64,000 nt of DNA from Candidatus Gastranaerophilales bacterium. Its GTDB lineage: Bacteria; Cyanobacteriota; Vampirovibrionia; Gastranaerophilales; Gastranaerophilaceae. Below, piece after piece: positions 1 through 8,414 of the stretch (positions are counted from its first letter, which is position 1; every line of letters begins with the position of its first letter). Below the pieces are notes generated by a model. It searched no databases. It saw only the letters and a list, made by a program, of their open reading frames with translations, and was not told the origin of the DNA. The stretch spans positions 1-64,000 of the forward strand of contig CALUQN010000005.1 in NCBI GenBank assembly GCA_944322945.1. Reading direction: 5' to 3'. The position numbers and the translations under genes were made by a program.

Positions 1-843
1 TACGCTGATAACTTACATAACAAAGGCGTTTGGTTCAGACCGTATACCACTTTTGAAACCATGAACATTAAAAACGGACCGAAAGTCGATGCCATTACTT
101 ATGGTAGTCTAGTTGGCTTCGATGGTGATTTCAAAGAAATGAAAAATGGTTGGAGCAGAGTCTTCACTGGTTATGCAGGCTATATGGGTTCTTCTTTAAA
201 CTATAGCGGCGTTGATACTACTATGAACGGCGGTTTGTTAGGATTCACCGAAACTTTCTACAAAGGTAACTTCTGGACTGCCATCACTGCGTCTGCAGGC
301 GCTTCTGTCGGTGAATCTCACACTATGTACGGTAAAGAAGATTATACATCACTGCTTGCTGGTGTCGGGTCTAAAACAGGGTACAACTTCGAATTTAAAG
401 ACGGTAAGTTCATTATCCAGCCGATTATGTTCTTGTCTTATACTTTCGTTAACACCTTTGATTACAAGAACGCTGCAGGGGTTAGCATAGAAAGTGACCC
501 GTTACACACTATTCAATTGAACCCTAGTGTAAGATTCATTGCGAACCTCAAGGGCGGTTGGCAGCCGTACGCTTCTGTCGGTATGGTTTGGAACTTAATG
601 AATGAATCTAAAGTTACTGCCAATAACGTTAAGCTTCCTGAAATGAGTGTTAAACCTTACGTTGAATATGGTGTTGGTGTTCAACGGAACTGGGCTGACA
701 AGTTCACTGCTTTCTTGCAAGCTATGATTCGTAACGGCGGCAGAAACGGTGTTGCTCTCACAGGCGGCTTCCGCTTCATGCTTGGTTCTGAACCTAAAAA
801 TTCTGACAAGCCCAAGGTTAAAAAAGAAATCAAGTCACTCTAG
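1..843 (+). CDS. Autotransporter-type outer membrane beta-barrel, C-terminal part
   Basis: The reading frame is open from the first base, so the gene starts upstream of the window; the ATG at 61 is internal. The visible 280 residues alternate polar and aromatic/hydrophobic residues in strand-length blocks with many Gly, Tyr and Phe residues, as in the 12-strand translocator domain of type V autotransporters. The last strand (GGFRFML) is followed by a short charged tail rich in Lys and Ser instead of ending in a terminal Phe. The passenger domain is not in the window. Its role would be surface display or secretion; which passenger it carries cannot be told. The stop at 841-843 is followed directly by repeat DNA with no clear terminator. 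Confidence 0.7.
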   Translation, partial: YADNLHNKGVWFRPYTTFETMNIKNGPKVDAITYGSLVGFDGDFKEMKNGWSRVFTGYAGYMGSSLNYSGVDTTMNGGLLGFTETFYKGNFWTAITASAGASVGESHTMYGKEDYTSLLAGVGSKTGYNFEFKDGKFIIQPIMFLSYTFVNTFDYKNAAGVSIESDPLHTIQLNPSVRFIANLKGGWQPYASVGMVWNLMNESKVTANNVKLPEMSVKPYVEYGVGVQRNWADKFTAFLQAMIRNGGRNGVALTGGFRFMLGSEPKNSDKPKVKKEIKSL

Positions 844-860
844 CAAACATGATGTTTGCT

Positions 861-1014
861 GTCATCCTGAAAGCGTAGAAAATCCGTTTTTTTGAAAAAC
901 GAGATTTTCAAGCTGTTCAGGATCTTGCCGTGCGGAAAGCCAACGCAAGACTTTACGATGGCTGGACCTGTTGCTCCCCATCCCAGCCTTCCCCAAGCCG
1001 GGGAAGGAGGTTTA
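861..1014 (+). repeat. Long interspersed repeat, copy 1
   Basis: Starts GTCATCCTGAAAGCGTAGAA and ends with the inverted repeat CCCCAAGCCGGGG plus AAGGAGGTTTA. It matches copy 2 over 861-989 with only a few differences, and again over 990-1014 after the interruption in copy 2. It lies between the autotransporter gene and folP and encodes nothing recognisable. Confidence 0.85.
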
Positions 1015-1541
1015 AACAAGTTCAGCATGACAGATTAATGAAATGGACTTAACATCTTAAAGTCTTAAAGTCCTAACATCTTTAATACCTCGTCATTCTG
1101 AACCCGATGGCAATTCAGGGGTGAAGAATCTCATAAAAAAAAGATTCTTCGGGCTAAAGCCCTCAGAATGACAGCAAACATAATGGTTCTCGCCTTGCCC
1201 CCCACCTATCCTCCCCCACACAATGTGGGGGGAGGAATTAAAACTGCTAAGCTCTTACGGTCATGACAAAGTTGGTGGGCACGCGTTCGCTTTGCCCACC
1301 CTATAACTCTTTCGCCAAACAATGCACTTTGTACCCTCCCCAGGTCGGGGAGGGCTAGGGTGGGGAACAAACATTATGTTTGGCAAACGTAACGTTTGCA
1401 TCAATAGGACTATTCAACTTTTAAAAAGTCGCCTTTTGAAGATGTGCAAGGAATTTTGAAAGGCTTTTAACAGGCGGTTTTTATTACGCCCGTAAGAGTT
1501 TTTCAATCTTAGTAGGAGAGGGGCAGGGGTGAGATCTTACT

Positions 1542-1807
1542 GTCATCCTGAAAGCGTAGAAAATCCGTTTTTTTGAAAAACGTGATTTTCAAGCTGTTCA
1601 GGATCTTGCCATGCGGAAAGCCAACGCAGGACTTTACGATGGCTGGACCTGTTGCTCCCCATCCCAGCCTGTCTTGAATTTGCTTCACGCTCGGAAAGTT
1701 TCGCTTTTGAACCTGCGGTTCAACTTCGCTCAATTTCCTCGCTAACCGGACTAACTGCGTGTCGTCCGTCCGCAAATTCGCTTCCCCAAGCCGGGGAAGG
1801 AGGTTTA
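1542..1807 (+). repeat. Long interspersed repeat, copy 2, interrupted by a 112-bp insert
   Basis: Nearly identical to copy 1 over 1542-1670 (offset 681). A segment of about 112 bp (about 1671-1782) then interrupts it, and the shared end CCCCAAGCCGGGG resumes at about 1784. The inserted DNA keeps one reading frame open across the junction on the minus strand (1775 to 1509). The insert shows no obvious terminal inverted repeats. Confidence 0.8.
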
Positions 1808-1823
1808 TCCCTGATTTTCAATA

Positions 1824-1852
1824 TTGTTTATAAAGTAAAATCGTGCTAAACT
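1824..1852 (+). promoter_or_regulatory. Putative folP promoter, leaderless arrangement
   Basis: TTGTTT (1824-1829), 17 bp, then the extended -10 TGC-TAAACT ending at 1852. The folP ATG at 1859 starts 6 bp later and no Shine-Dalgarno-like sequence fits between, so the transcript would begin at or next to the start codon. Confidence 0.45.
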
Positions 1853-1858
1853 TCGGTT

Positions 1859-3001
1859 ATGCACGATTTTGTTTTTAAAGAGGTTATAGACGCTGACATT
1901 GAAGCAGAACTTTCCTATATCGGGTTTGATTCTTCATACATACACAAGGCGCGCGAAAAATTTGAGTATAAAAATATCAAAATATTTGACCTTTCTGTTG
2001 CACAGGCAAATATTTTGAAGCAGACAGCGCTTTCAGTCGGCGCAGATTGTGCAACTCACCGTGAAACAATTACCGGCCGCACTGAAAAGAGTGATTGTAT
2101 TTTGGGCGGAAGTGTTTCGCAGATAAGAAAAATATCTGAGAAGTTAAAACTTCAGCCGTTCGGGTTAAAGGTATTGGGGTACCAGCTGGATGAATACGTA
2201 TCGGACAGAGGCGGAATTATGGCGCCCAAAATTGTCGGAATTTTGAATGTCACGCCAAATTCGTTTTCTGACGGCGGGATGTATAATGATTTTGAGAGTG
2301 CAAAGACGCGGCTTTTGGAGATGATAGAGGATGGTGCAGATATTATTGATATCGGCGCGGAATCTACAAAGCCGCATTCGACCCCTGTGTGCGACAAAGA
2401 ACAGCTTGAAAAACTCTTGCCGCTCATTGATTTTGCAAAAGATAAAACCGTTTTGAGCATTGATACCCGCAGTGCGAATGTTGCGGAAGAATGTATAAAA
2501 GCAGGTGCACGGATTATAAATGACGTGTCCGGGTTTGATTATGACAAAAATATGGCGGAAACTGTTGCTAAGTATGACGTTCAGGTAGTGATACAGCATA
2601 GCTTCGGTGATACTGATACAATGGCAGAAAACCACGTTAAGACAAACCTTACTGATGAAATTTTTTTGAACCTGAAGCAAAAAATTGATTACGCAGTAAG
2701 AGCCGGTATCGGGCAGGAGAATATAATAGTTGATCCTGGGATAGGTTTTGGCAAGACTGTGGAGCAGAATTTTGAACTGATAAGGCGCATTGGCGAACTG
2801 CATTCACTTGGGTGTCTTGTGATGCTCGGAACATCCCGCAAAAGTTTTCTTGAGATGAAAGAAAAAGACAATGAATATAAAGATATTTTTACGGTTGCGA
2901 TGAATGCCCTGGCGCTTGAGCGCGGTGTTGATTACCTGCGTGTTCACAACGTAAAGCTCCACAGAGAATTAGTTAGACTTCTGCGTAAATTTAACGGATA
3001 A
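1859..3001 (+). CDS. folP: Dihydropteroate synthase
   Basis: Condenses p-aminobenzoate with the pterin pyrophosphate to dihydropteroate in folate synthesis. The TIM-barrel domain starts near residue 123 (KIVGILNVTPNSFSDGG), with the pterin-binding IDIGAEST loop, the DPGIGFGK motif and GTSRKSF near the C-terminus, all expected for FolP. The first 120 residues are an extension that ends in a stretch ALSVGADCATHRE...PFGLKVLG. Similar extensions occur in longer FolP proteins of clostridia and related groups; its function is unknown to me. The gene stands alone, with a putative leaderless promoter in front and a terminator behind. Confidence 0.93.
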   Translation: MHDFVFKEVIDADIEAELSYIGFDSSYIHKAREKFEYKNIKIFDLSVAQANILKQTALSVGADCATHRETITGRTEKSDCILGGSVSQIRKISEKLKLQPFGLKVLGYQLDEYVSDRGGIMAPKIVGILNVTPNSFSDGGMYNDFESAKTRLLEMIEDGADIIDIGAESTKPHSTPVCDKEQLEKLLPLIDFAKDKTVLSIDTRSANVAEECIKAGARIINDVSGFDYDKNMAETVAKYDVQVVIQHSFGDTDTMAENHVKTNLTDEIFLNLKQKIDYAVRAGIGQENIIVDPGIGFGKTVEQNFELIRRIGELHSLGCLVMLGTSRKSFLEMKEKDNEYKDIFTVAMNALALERGVDYLRVHNVKLHRELVRLLRKFNG

Positions 3002-3020
3002 ATTTAATTAAGTAATACAA

Positions 3021-3049
3021 AAGCCCGCCTTGTACGAGGCGGACTTTTA
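3021..3049 (+). terminator. Terminator after folP
   Basis: GTCCGCC/GGCGGAC-type stem: GCCCGCCT, a short loop TGTACG, AGGCGGAC, then TTTTAT. It starts 20 bp after the folP stop codon. Confidence 0.75.
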
Positions 3050-3054
3050 TAGAT

Positions 3055-3196
3055 TTATACAGCAAATTCCACAAAAATTTTTCAAAACTCCGTCATACTG
3101 AGCGTTAGCGAAGTATCTAAATATAAACAGATTCTTCGGGCTAAAGCCCTCAGAATGACGAGCTTTTTATTGTATCTGTAGAATTTACTATATAAG
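3055..3196 (+). mobile_element. MITE-like repeat with terminal inverted repeats, copy A
   Basis: About 142 bp, with left end TTATACAGCAAATTCCAC and right end reading (reverse complement) CTTATATAGTAAATTCTAC, an imperfect inverted pair. Inside lies GATTCTTCGGGCTAAAGCCC...GAATGAC (3130-3159), shared with three other places in the window. No coding capacity. A second full-length copy is at 36843-36978. Confidence 0.65.
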
Positions 3197-3222
3197 ACCC
3201 GACTTTTGTATATAAAAAACAG

Positions 3223-3492
3223 CTAGGCTTCTTGTTCCTGTTTTTGCTGGTTAATCAGGCTTTGCAATTTTTCTTTAATTTCATCGCCTTTTTTCTGCAT
3301 ATCAGAAACAACATCATCGGCTTTTGCCTGAATTTCTTTTACAGTAGCATCAGCGCGTTTTGCAACGTCTTTTGCCGTATCAGAAAGCATAGCGCGGGTT
3401 TCTTCACCGGATTTCGGCGCGAGGAGAATTCCTGCGACAGCACCAATTGCGCCGCCTACCAAAAATCCTGCTAAAAATTTAGTTGCTGACAT
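3223..3492 (-). CDS. YtxH-family protein
   Basis: An 89-residue protein with one N-terminal hydrophobic, Gly-rich helix (FLAGFLVGGAIGAVAGILLA) followed by PKSGEETR and an amphipathic, Lys/Glu-rich helical tail. This is the YtxH/general-stress-protein pattern. Family members are small membrane-anchored proteins tied to envelope stress, with no known enzymatic activity. It is the last gene of a leftward group with a DUF948 protein and a second YtxH protein. A good ribosome binding site (AAGGAGTG) precedes the ATG. Confidence 0.8.
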   Translation of the reverse strand: MSATKFLAGFLVGGAIGAVAGILLAPKSGEETRAMLSDTAKDVAKRADATVKEIQAKADDVVSDMQKKGDEIKEKLQSLINQQKQEQEA

Positions 3493-3570
3493 AATTAATT
3501 CACTCCTTTTCTTGTGTTCTTTTTTACTTTAAGCTGTTTTACGGATTTGCGCACCCCCGACAAGGGCTAA

Positions 3571-3930
3571 TTATTTTTTCGAAAATAATCCCATTACGGT
3601 GACAAACCCTTTCATTATACCGTTAAAGAGTGATTCCGAGAGCATTTTTGTTTTGCCAAAAACATTTTCTACGGCTGTTTTCAGAGAATCAACACCTTTG
3701 TCGGTACTGTGAATAATAGAATTTACCGCCTCTAATGTCTCTTTAAGTTCATAGAGTGTCGGACGCAACTCTTTATTCAAAAGCACTGATGTTTCATTTA
3801 CATTTTTCGTCAGTGTGGATAAATCGTAGAGCAGTTTAACCAGAAATACCCCGACAACGATGACAATTACGCCGGTTGCCCAGGCAAGAAATGTTAACCC
3901 TTGATTTAGAGCCAATTGAGATAGTTCCAT
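3571..3930 (-). CDS. DUF948-family membrane protein
   Basis: A 119-residue protein with a single membrane helix near residues 13-36 (FLAWATGVIVIVVGVFLVKLL), then a long predicted helix of heptad-like pattern (LTKNVNETSVLLNKELRPTL...). This matches the DUF948 family, which is often encoded beside YtxH genes, as here. The role is unknown; the topology suggests a membrane-anchored coiled coil. It sits between the two YtxH genes, in the same orientation and probably the same transcript. Confidence 0.7.
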   Translation of the reverse strand: MELSQLALNQGLTFLAWATGVIVIVVGVFLVKLLYDLSTLTKNVNETSVLLNKELRPTLYELKETLEAVNSIIHSTDKGVDSLKTAVENVFGKTKMLSESLFNGIMKGFVTVMGLFSKK

Positions 3931-3949
3931 TACGTTTTTTCCTTATAAT

Positions 3950-4264
3950 TTAGTATTCGTACTCATCATCGGAGGAAGATTCAAGTTCTTTGGCTTTCAA
4001 CAACTTTCTTGATTTAACCATATTGTTGAATTTTCTCAATTGTCTTTCCAATTTATATTTCATCAAATCGACAGATTCAAGAGCCTGTTTTTTAGCTTCT
4101 TTGATAGCAGGCGAATGTTTTTCATACAATTCGCAAGCAGCTTCTTTAAGCTCTCTTCTTGATTCTTCACCCGGTTTTGGTGCATACAGTACACCGGCAA
4201 TTATACCGCCGACAACACCTGCCAAAAGCCCCATTCCGAACATAAAAGATTTGTTTTTACTCAT
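3950..4264 (-). CDS. YtxH-family protein, first gene of cluster
   Basis: A 104-residue protein: N-terminal Gly-rich membrane helix (FGMGLLAGVVGGIIAGVLYA), then PKPGEESRRELKEAA and a basic helical segment, ending in an acidic/Ser/Tyr tail (SSSDDEYEY). This is a paralogue of the YtxH protein at 3223-3492, with the same PKxGEExR motif after the helix. It is the first gene after the leftward promoter at 4292-4320. Confidence 0.8.
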   Translation of the reverse strand: MSKNKSFMFGMGLLAGVVGGIIAGVLYAPKPGEESRRELKEAACELYEKHSPAIKEAKKQALESVDLMKYKLERQLRKFNNMVKSRKLLKAKELESSSDDEYEY

Positions 4265-4291
4265 AATATTAACCTCGTCTTTCGTTTATGT

Positions 4292-4320
4292 ATTATAACA
4301 TATTGCAGGAGCAATTACAA
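4292..4320 (-). promoter_or_regulatory. Promoter of the YtxH/DUF948 cluster
   Basis: On the minus strand: TTGTAA (4320-4315), 17 bp, then TATAAT (4297-4292) preceded by TG. Transcription would start near 4285, giving a leader of about 20 nt that contains a GAGG ribosome binding site. Confidence 0.6.
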
Positions 4321-4328
4321 TCGGCATG

Positions 4329-4694
4329 TTAGACTGTTGCATAATTTTTATCATAAAAATCCTTTGCCATTACAATCATGCTACATATTGATGCCGCTTT
4401 TTTGCATCGTCCTCTCAGGCTAAACAGCAGTATATATATCAGTATGTTTTTTATCATATTAATTTTATACTGGCGTTTTTTCTTTGAAAGATATTCTATT
4501 CCTGCGAGTATTTTTTCTTTTGCCTGAACTATTGTACATCTTGCGGTTTTTATTCCGCCAATCAGGTCATCTCTTGATAAAAGCACTTTGTCTGAAAGTT
4601 CGCAGGCTTTTTTGTCTGCTTTTATTATGAAAAACAGTACAGTTGCCGTGATTATTAATTCTGATATAAAAATTATTGCAATAAAGAAATACAT
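4329..4694 (-). CDS. Small membrane protein, unknown
   Basis: A 121-residue protein that I do not recognise. It has an N-terminal membrane helix (about residues 2-24), a charged middle (ADKKACELSDKVLLSRDDL), a second hydrophobic stretch (MIKNILIYILLFSL, about 79-92) and a short, Cys-containing C-terminal part. The middle resembles the helical linkers of the neighbouring DUF948/YtxH proteins, so it may belong to that group, but it has its own promoter region and is separated by the promoter at 4292-4320. It diverges from murT. Confidence 0.55.
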   Translation of the reverse strand: MYFFIAIIFISELIITATVLFFIIKADKKACELSDKVLLSRDDLIGGIKTARCTIVQAKEKILAGIEYLSKKKRQYKINMIKNILIYILLFSLRGRCKKAASICSMIVMAKDFYDKNYATV

Positions 4695-4782
4695 TGTTAT
4701 TATTCTTGCTTTTGTATTATTATATTTGAAGTATAGGATACAAGGACAAAAAAAGGAATACGCCCAAAGTAGTATTTGATTT

Positions 4783-6123
4783 ATGATAAAAGCAATAGTC
4801 AGTAATCTAAGGTTTTACACATCAATAGCAGCGGCAAAGGGAGCTTACCTGGGGATAAAATGTCTGAACAAATCTTCAGGCACATCTTTTGCGGGAATGC
4901 TGGCGTTAAAACTATATCCTGAATTTTTGCGCAAATGTCCTGACTACATAAATCAAAAAATAATAACCGTAACCGGCACAAACGGCAAGAGTACAACTTC
5001 CGGACTTATTGCGCACATATTGGAAACCGCACACCAGAGAGTTATCCATAATGTTCAGGGGGCAAACATGCTGACAGGTATTGCAAATGTTTTCGCGCTG
5101 AATTTATATCCGTTTAAGCGGTTTGATTATGCTGTGCTGGAATCCGATGAGGCATATCTGACAAAGTTGTATGATTTTGTAAAATCGGATTATCTTGTTG
5201 TGACAAACCTTTTCCGCGACCAGCTTGACCGCTACGGAGAGCTTAATACAACGGCATCTTATATCCAAAACGCTATTGATAAAAACAAAGATTTAAAACT
5301 CATTCTGAATGCGGACGACCCGCTTGTTGCAAATTTCGGCAATAACAGAAATGCAGTGTATTACGGGTTTGAAAATGTTGTTTTTGCAGAAACCGAACCG
5401 AAAGACTCCAATGCGCCGGAAGAGGCTTTCAACTGTATATGCGGATTGCCTTTAAGGTATGAAAAAAGATTTTTTGCGCAGCAGGGGCACTATTACTGCA
5501 CCTGCGGGTACAGGCGCCCTGAATGTGATTATAAAGCTGATGCCGAAATCCACAAAGATTTTTCAATAATCAAAGTTGAACATAACGGCATTGTTTGTGA
5601 ATTTAAAATAAAACTAGTCGGGTTATACAATGCCTATAATGCACTTGCGGCGATTGCCGCAGGGTTTGAAAACGGGCTTAATCAGGCGGAAATTCAATCG
5701 GCACTTGACAGCTACAAATCAATTTTCGGCAGAACCGAACGCAGAACTATAAAAGGTCATTCTGCCTTAATCCAGCTTATCAAAAACCCTACAGGCGCAA
5801 GCGAAGTCCTCAAGACAGTTGATTTAAAATCAAATATAGTAATTGCGATTAATGACAATTATGCGGACGGCAGGGATATTTCGTGGCTCTGGGACAGCGA
5901 TTTTGAGCAGCTTAAAAATGCTGAAAAACTCGTGATAACCTCCGGCACAAGAGCAAACGACATGGCGACACGGCTTAAATATGCTGGTATCGAGCAAAAC
6001 AGAATTACTATTGAACCTGACATAAAACAGGCGATTGAAAAAGCCTGCGTTAACGGTGATAATGTAACTATTCTTCCGTCATATACGGCACTGTTAAAAA
6101 TCGATAAAATGAAATTAAAATAA
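4783..6123 (+). CDS. murT: Lipid II isoglutaminyl synthase subunit MurT
   Basis: Mur-ligase-fold subunit that, with the glutaminase GatD, amidates D-Glu of the lipid II stem peptide. The ATP-binding loop TGTNGKST is at about residues 64-71, followed by ESDEAYL and NLFRDQLDRYGE, both typical of MurT. A four-cysteine zinc ribbon (CICG...CTCG) sits in the middle domain near residues 213-240. The C-terminal DUF1727 domain contains NDNYADGRDISWLWD. Length (446 aa) is normal. gatD, usually adjacent, is absent from both sides. No clear ribosome binding site precedes the ATG. pdxJ follows after 17 bp. Confidence 0.92.
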   Translation: MIKAIVSNLRFYTSIAAAKGAYLGIKCLNKSSGTSFAGMLALKLYPEFLRKCPDYINQKIITVTGTNGKSTTSGLIAHILETAHQRVIHNVQGANMLTGIANVFALNLYPFKRFDYAVLESDEAYLTKLYDFVKSDYLVVTNLFRDQLDRYGELNTTASYIQNAIDKNKDLKLILNADDPLVANFGNNRNAVYYGFENVVFAETEPKDSNAPEEAFNCICGLPLRYEKRFFAQQGHYYCTCGYRRPECDYKADAEIHKDFSIIKVEHNGIVCEFKIKLVGLYNAYNALAAIAAGFENGLNQAEIQSALDSYKSIFGRTERRTIKGHSALIQLIKNPTGASEVLKTVDLKSNIVIAINDNYADGRDISWLWDSDFEQLKNAEKLVITSGTRANDMATRLKYAGIEQNRITIEPDIKQAIEKACVNGDNVTILPSYTALLKIDKMKLK

Positions 6124-6140
6124 AGAAAGAAGGTAGAAAA

Positions 6141-6851
6141 ATGTTACTCGGTGTAAATATTGACCACGTTGCAACTTTAAGAAACGCAAGAGGCGGCAAA
6201 GAGCCGAGCGTTATCCGGGCGGCGGAAGTCTGCGAGGACAACGGTGCAACATCAATTACAACCCACCTCAGAGAGGACAGGCGCCATATCAAGGATAAAG
6301 ACGTCAGAACTCTTATAAAAAAGCTGAAAACAAACCTGAACCTTGAGATGGCGGTTACTGAAGAAATGGGCGAAATTGCACTTGAGATAAAACCTCACTC
6401 CGTCTGCCTTGTGCCGGAAAAAAGAGAGGAAATTACAACCGAAGGCGGACTTGATGTTGCCGGTCAGCTCGATAAAATCACTGAATTTGTAAAAAAATTA
6501 AAAGACGCCGGGATTATCGTGAGTCTTTTTATTGACCCTTCAGAAGAGCAGGTAAAAGCTGCAGCCCAAACCGGCGCGCAGTTTATTGAAATGCACACCG
6601 GACAATATTCGGAGGCTTTCGGCACCGATAGAGAAGATGATGAATTTTTAAAGTTGAAAAAATCAGCGGCGCTTGCGCAGACTCTCGGACTAAAAGTTAA
6701 TGCCGGACACGGTTTGAATTACGAGAATGTCCGCAGGATGCACGAAATTCCGGGGCTGTATGAACTTAATATCGGTCACAGCATAATTTCCCGCGCGATT
6801 TTTACGGGACTTTCCGCTGCCGTCCGCGAAATGGCTGACCTCACAAAATAA
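6141..6851 (+). CDS. pdxJ: Pyridoxine 5'-phosphate synthase
   Basis: Condenses 1-deoxyxylulose 5-phosphate and 3-amino-2-oxopropyl phosphate to pyridoxine 5'-phosphate (DXP-dependent vitamin B6 route). The start LLGVNIDHVATLRNARGG, the catalytic HLREDRRHI region, LEMAVTEEM, and HAGHGLNYENV near the C-terminus (read here as NAGHGLNYENV) match PdxJ, and 236 aa is the normal length. A ribosome binding site (GAAGG) lies 7-10 bp before the ATG. It is probably co-transcribed with murT and the two genes behind it. Confidence 0.95.
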   Translation: MLLGVNIDHVATLRNARGGKEPSVIRAAEVCEDNGATSITTHLREDRRHIKDKDVRTLIKKLKTNLNLEMAVTEEMGEIALEIKPHSVCLVPEKREEITTEGGLDVAGQLDKITEFVKKLKDAGIIVSLFIDPSEEQVKAAAQTGAQFIEMHTGQYSEAFGTDREDDEFLKLKKSAALAQTLGLKVNAGHGLNYENVRRMHEIPGLYELNIGHSIISRAIFTGLSAAVREMADLTK

Positions 6852-6864
6852 GGATTAAATAATA

Positions 6865-7179
6865 ATGAAAAGCAAAGAAGAAGTAATTGAAGAAATGCAA
6901 AAAGTTGCAGAACAGATGCGGCTTGATGATATTGACGAAAATCCCGATATTCTGGACGAATATTTTGTCTGCGACTGCTGCGGCAAAGAGCAGTGTCTTG
7001 CAGGTTCAATACAGTACGGAAATTACAGACTCTGTAATGACTGCGTGCTGCTTGCAGAAGTCGGGTTTGAGTTGAAAAAATTTGAAAAAATAGAAGACCT
7101 CATCGAAAAAATGGAAGATAAAAGGCTTGAAGCTGACTGCGAATATATCAGACAGGAAGAGCTCAAAAGAAATAATTAG
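6865..7179 (+). CDS. Small zinc-ribbon protein, unknown
   Basis: A 104-residue acidic protein. Residues 34-58 hold CDCCG...CNDC, a four-cysteine (or more) zinc-binding pattern, flanked by helices rich in Glu and Lys. I do not recognise a named family. It starts 13 bp after pdxJ and ends 2 bp before rex, so it is translationally tied to rex. A role as a small regulatory or adaptor protein is possible but not shown. Confidence 0.7.
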   Translation: MKSKEEVIEEMQKVAEQMRLDDIDENPDILDEYFVCDCCGKEQCLAGSIQYGNYRLCNDCVLLAEVGFELKKFEKIEDLIEKMEDKRLEADCEYIRQEELKRNN

Positions 7180-7181
7180 TT

Positions 7182-7796
7182 ATGGACAAAAAAATTTCTG
7201 ACAAAGTAATAGGACGCCTGACACTGTATCATTGCATACTGTCGGATTTTATAAAAGAAAATATAGAATTTATCTCCAGCAAACAAATTGCCGCTCGCCT
7301 GAAGATAGATGATTCACAGGTGCGAAAAGACATTTCTCTGTTGAACAATTCCGGCAAATCCAGAGTAGGTTATATAGTGAAAGAATTAAAAGCGTCTATT
7401 GAAAAGACTTTAGGATTTAAAAAAGAAAAAAAAGCGTTCATAGTCGGCGCCGGAAACTTGGGCTCCGCACTTGCAAAATATGACAATTTTATGAATTACG
7501 GTCTGAATATTTTAGCTCTTTTTGACAACGACAAAAACAAAATCGGGAAAATAGTAAACGGCAAAAAAATCTTAGACATAAAAGAACTGCCGCATCTGAA
7601 GCAGAAAACCGGAGCAGATATTGCAATACTCACAGTCCCGCGGGAATATTCGCAAAAAACAGCAGAATATTTAGCGGCGGCAAATATAAAATACATCTGG
7701 AATTTTACGCCCGTAGTTCTGGAAGTTCCGAAAGATGTTCAGGTATGGAATGAAAACTTGATGGGAAATCTTCTGCAATTTACTTATAATATATAA
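7182..7796 (+). CDS. rex: Redox-sensing transcriptional repressor Rex
   Basis: Winged-helix repressor that senses the NADH/NAD+ ratio. The N-terminal DNA-binding domain includes ISSKQIAARLKIDDSQVRKDIS (the helix-turn-helix, with the conserved QVRKD), followed by a Rossmann domain with FIVGAGNLGSALAKY, the swapped C-terminal helix segment and NFTPVVLEVP. Length (204 aa) is typical. No clear TTGTGA-type Rex operator was found in its own upstream region. Known Rex proteins control fermentative and respiratory genes in anaerobes. Confidence 0.93.
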   Translation: MDKKISDKVIGRLTLYHCILSDFIKENIEFISSKQIAARLKIDDSQVRKDISLLNNSGKSRVGYIVKELKASIEKTLGFKKEKKAFIVGAGNLGSALAKYDNFMNYGLNILALFDNDKNKIGKIVNGKKILDIKELPHLKQKTGADIAILTVPREYSQKTAEYLAAANIKYIWNFTPVVLEVPKDVQVWNENLMGNLLQFTYNI

Positions 7797-7844
7797 ATTC
7801 CCGTTCAGCTACGTATTTGCTATGGCTGTAAAAAAGATTGCCGG

Positions 7845-8408
7845 CTAAAGCTGCGTAGTCCTGAAAATCGTGTAGTACCTGTAATTTCCCCAGTAAATTA
7901 CCAGCGAAATAAAATTATTGTCCAAATCCGTCAGTTCGAGGTAAGTCTGCGGGGTTGGCTTGCGTTTTGCACTCGGTACAAATCGTCCTATAAAATCAAG
8001 TGTCTTCAAGTGCATCCTTTGCGAAAATTTTAATTCAGGTTTCGGTAAATTCTCGTCGTAAAACATTACAGGCGTTAAATCCCTGTTATACACCGGTACA
8101 ATGTATTTTATACGTCCGGCTTCTTTGAATAATATATACCAGTCGCCTTTGTGCTCTCTGGGGGTGAGCAGGTAATACCCCGGCTCTATTGTGATTGATT
8201 TGAAATAAAGCGGCGCAACAAGTCTGAACAGCGGATATGGTGACCAGGTAGAAGTTTCTGTGTCGTAGTATTCACCGGGGTCGATGTTGTGTATGTATTT
8301 TACATCAGGTACGGGTAAATCCCTGTATATCTGCTGGTAGTCAAAATCTTCTGCAGATACTGTAGTGCCCAGTATTATTAATGTTAATAGCAAAATTATT
8401 TTCTTCAT
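7845..8408 (-). CDS. Secreted or periplasmic protein, unknown
   Basis: A 187-residue protein with a clear signal peptide (MKKIILLLTLIILGTTVSA, cleavage near residue 19). The mature part is rich in Tyr, Pro and Asp, includes WYILFKEAGRIKYIVPVY and ends in a probable beta-rich segment. I do not recognise the family. The promoter at 8415-8442 puts the transcription start at about the ATG, with no ribosome binding site. It diverges from speB. Confidence 0.7.
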   Translation of the reverse strand: MKKIILLLTLIILGTTVSAEDFDYQQIYRDLPVPDVKYIHNIDPGEYYDTETSTWSPYPLFRLVAPLYFKSITIEPGYYLLTPREHKGDWYILFKEAGRIKYIVPVYNRDLTPVMFYDENLPKPELKFSQRMHLKTLDFIGRFVPSAKRKPTPQTYLELTDLDNNFISLVIYWGNYRYYTIFRTTQL

Positions 8409-8414
8409 ATCTGT

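Larger units (their letters stand above)
844..1858. repeat. Gene-free repeat cluster
   Basis: About 1 kb without a credible gene. It contains two copies of one repeat (861-1014 and 1542-1807), one core of the GATTCTTCGGGCTAAAGCCC repeat (1143-1172), and three G+C-rich hairpins: around 1210-1236, around 1272-1300 and around 1332-1354. The longer leftward open frames here (840-1028, 1509-1775) read through these repeats and share the same residues because the DNA is repeated. I treat them as non-coding. Confidence 0.75.

Noticed and set aside
840-1028. Leftward open frame of 62 codons
   Set aside because: It lies in the long repeat and gives the same residues as the frame at 1509-1775; both arise from repeat DNA, with no ribosome binding site.
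1509-1775. Leftward open frame of 88 codons through repeat and insert
   Set aside because: No ribosome binding site or promoter; the frame is open through repeat DNA and probably not translated. Kept only as a finding about the insert.
3001-3222. CRISPR-like repeats in intergenic spaces
   Set aside because: The repeats are single or nested, dispersed and lack regular spacers; no cas gene in the window.
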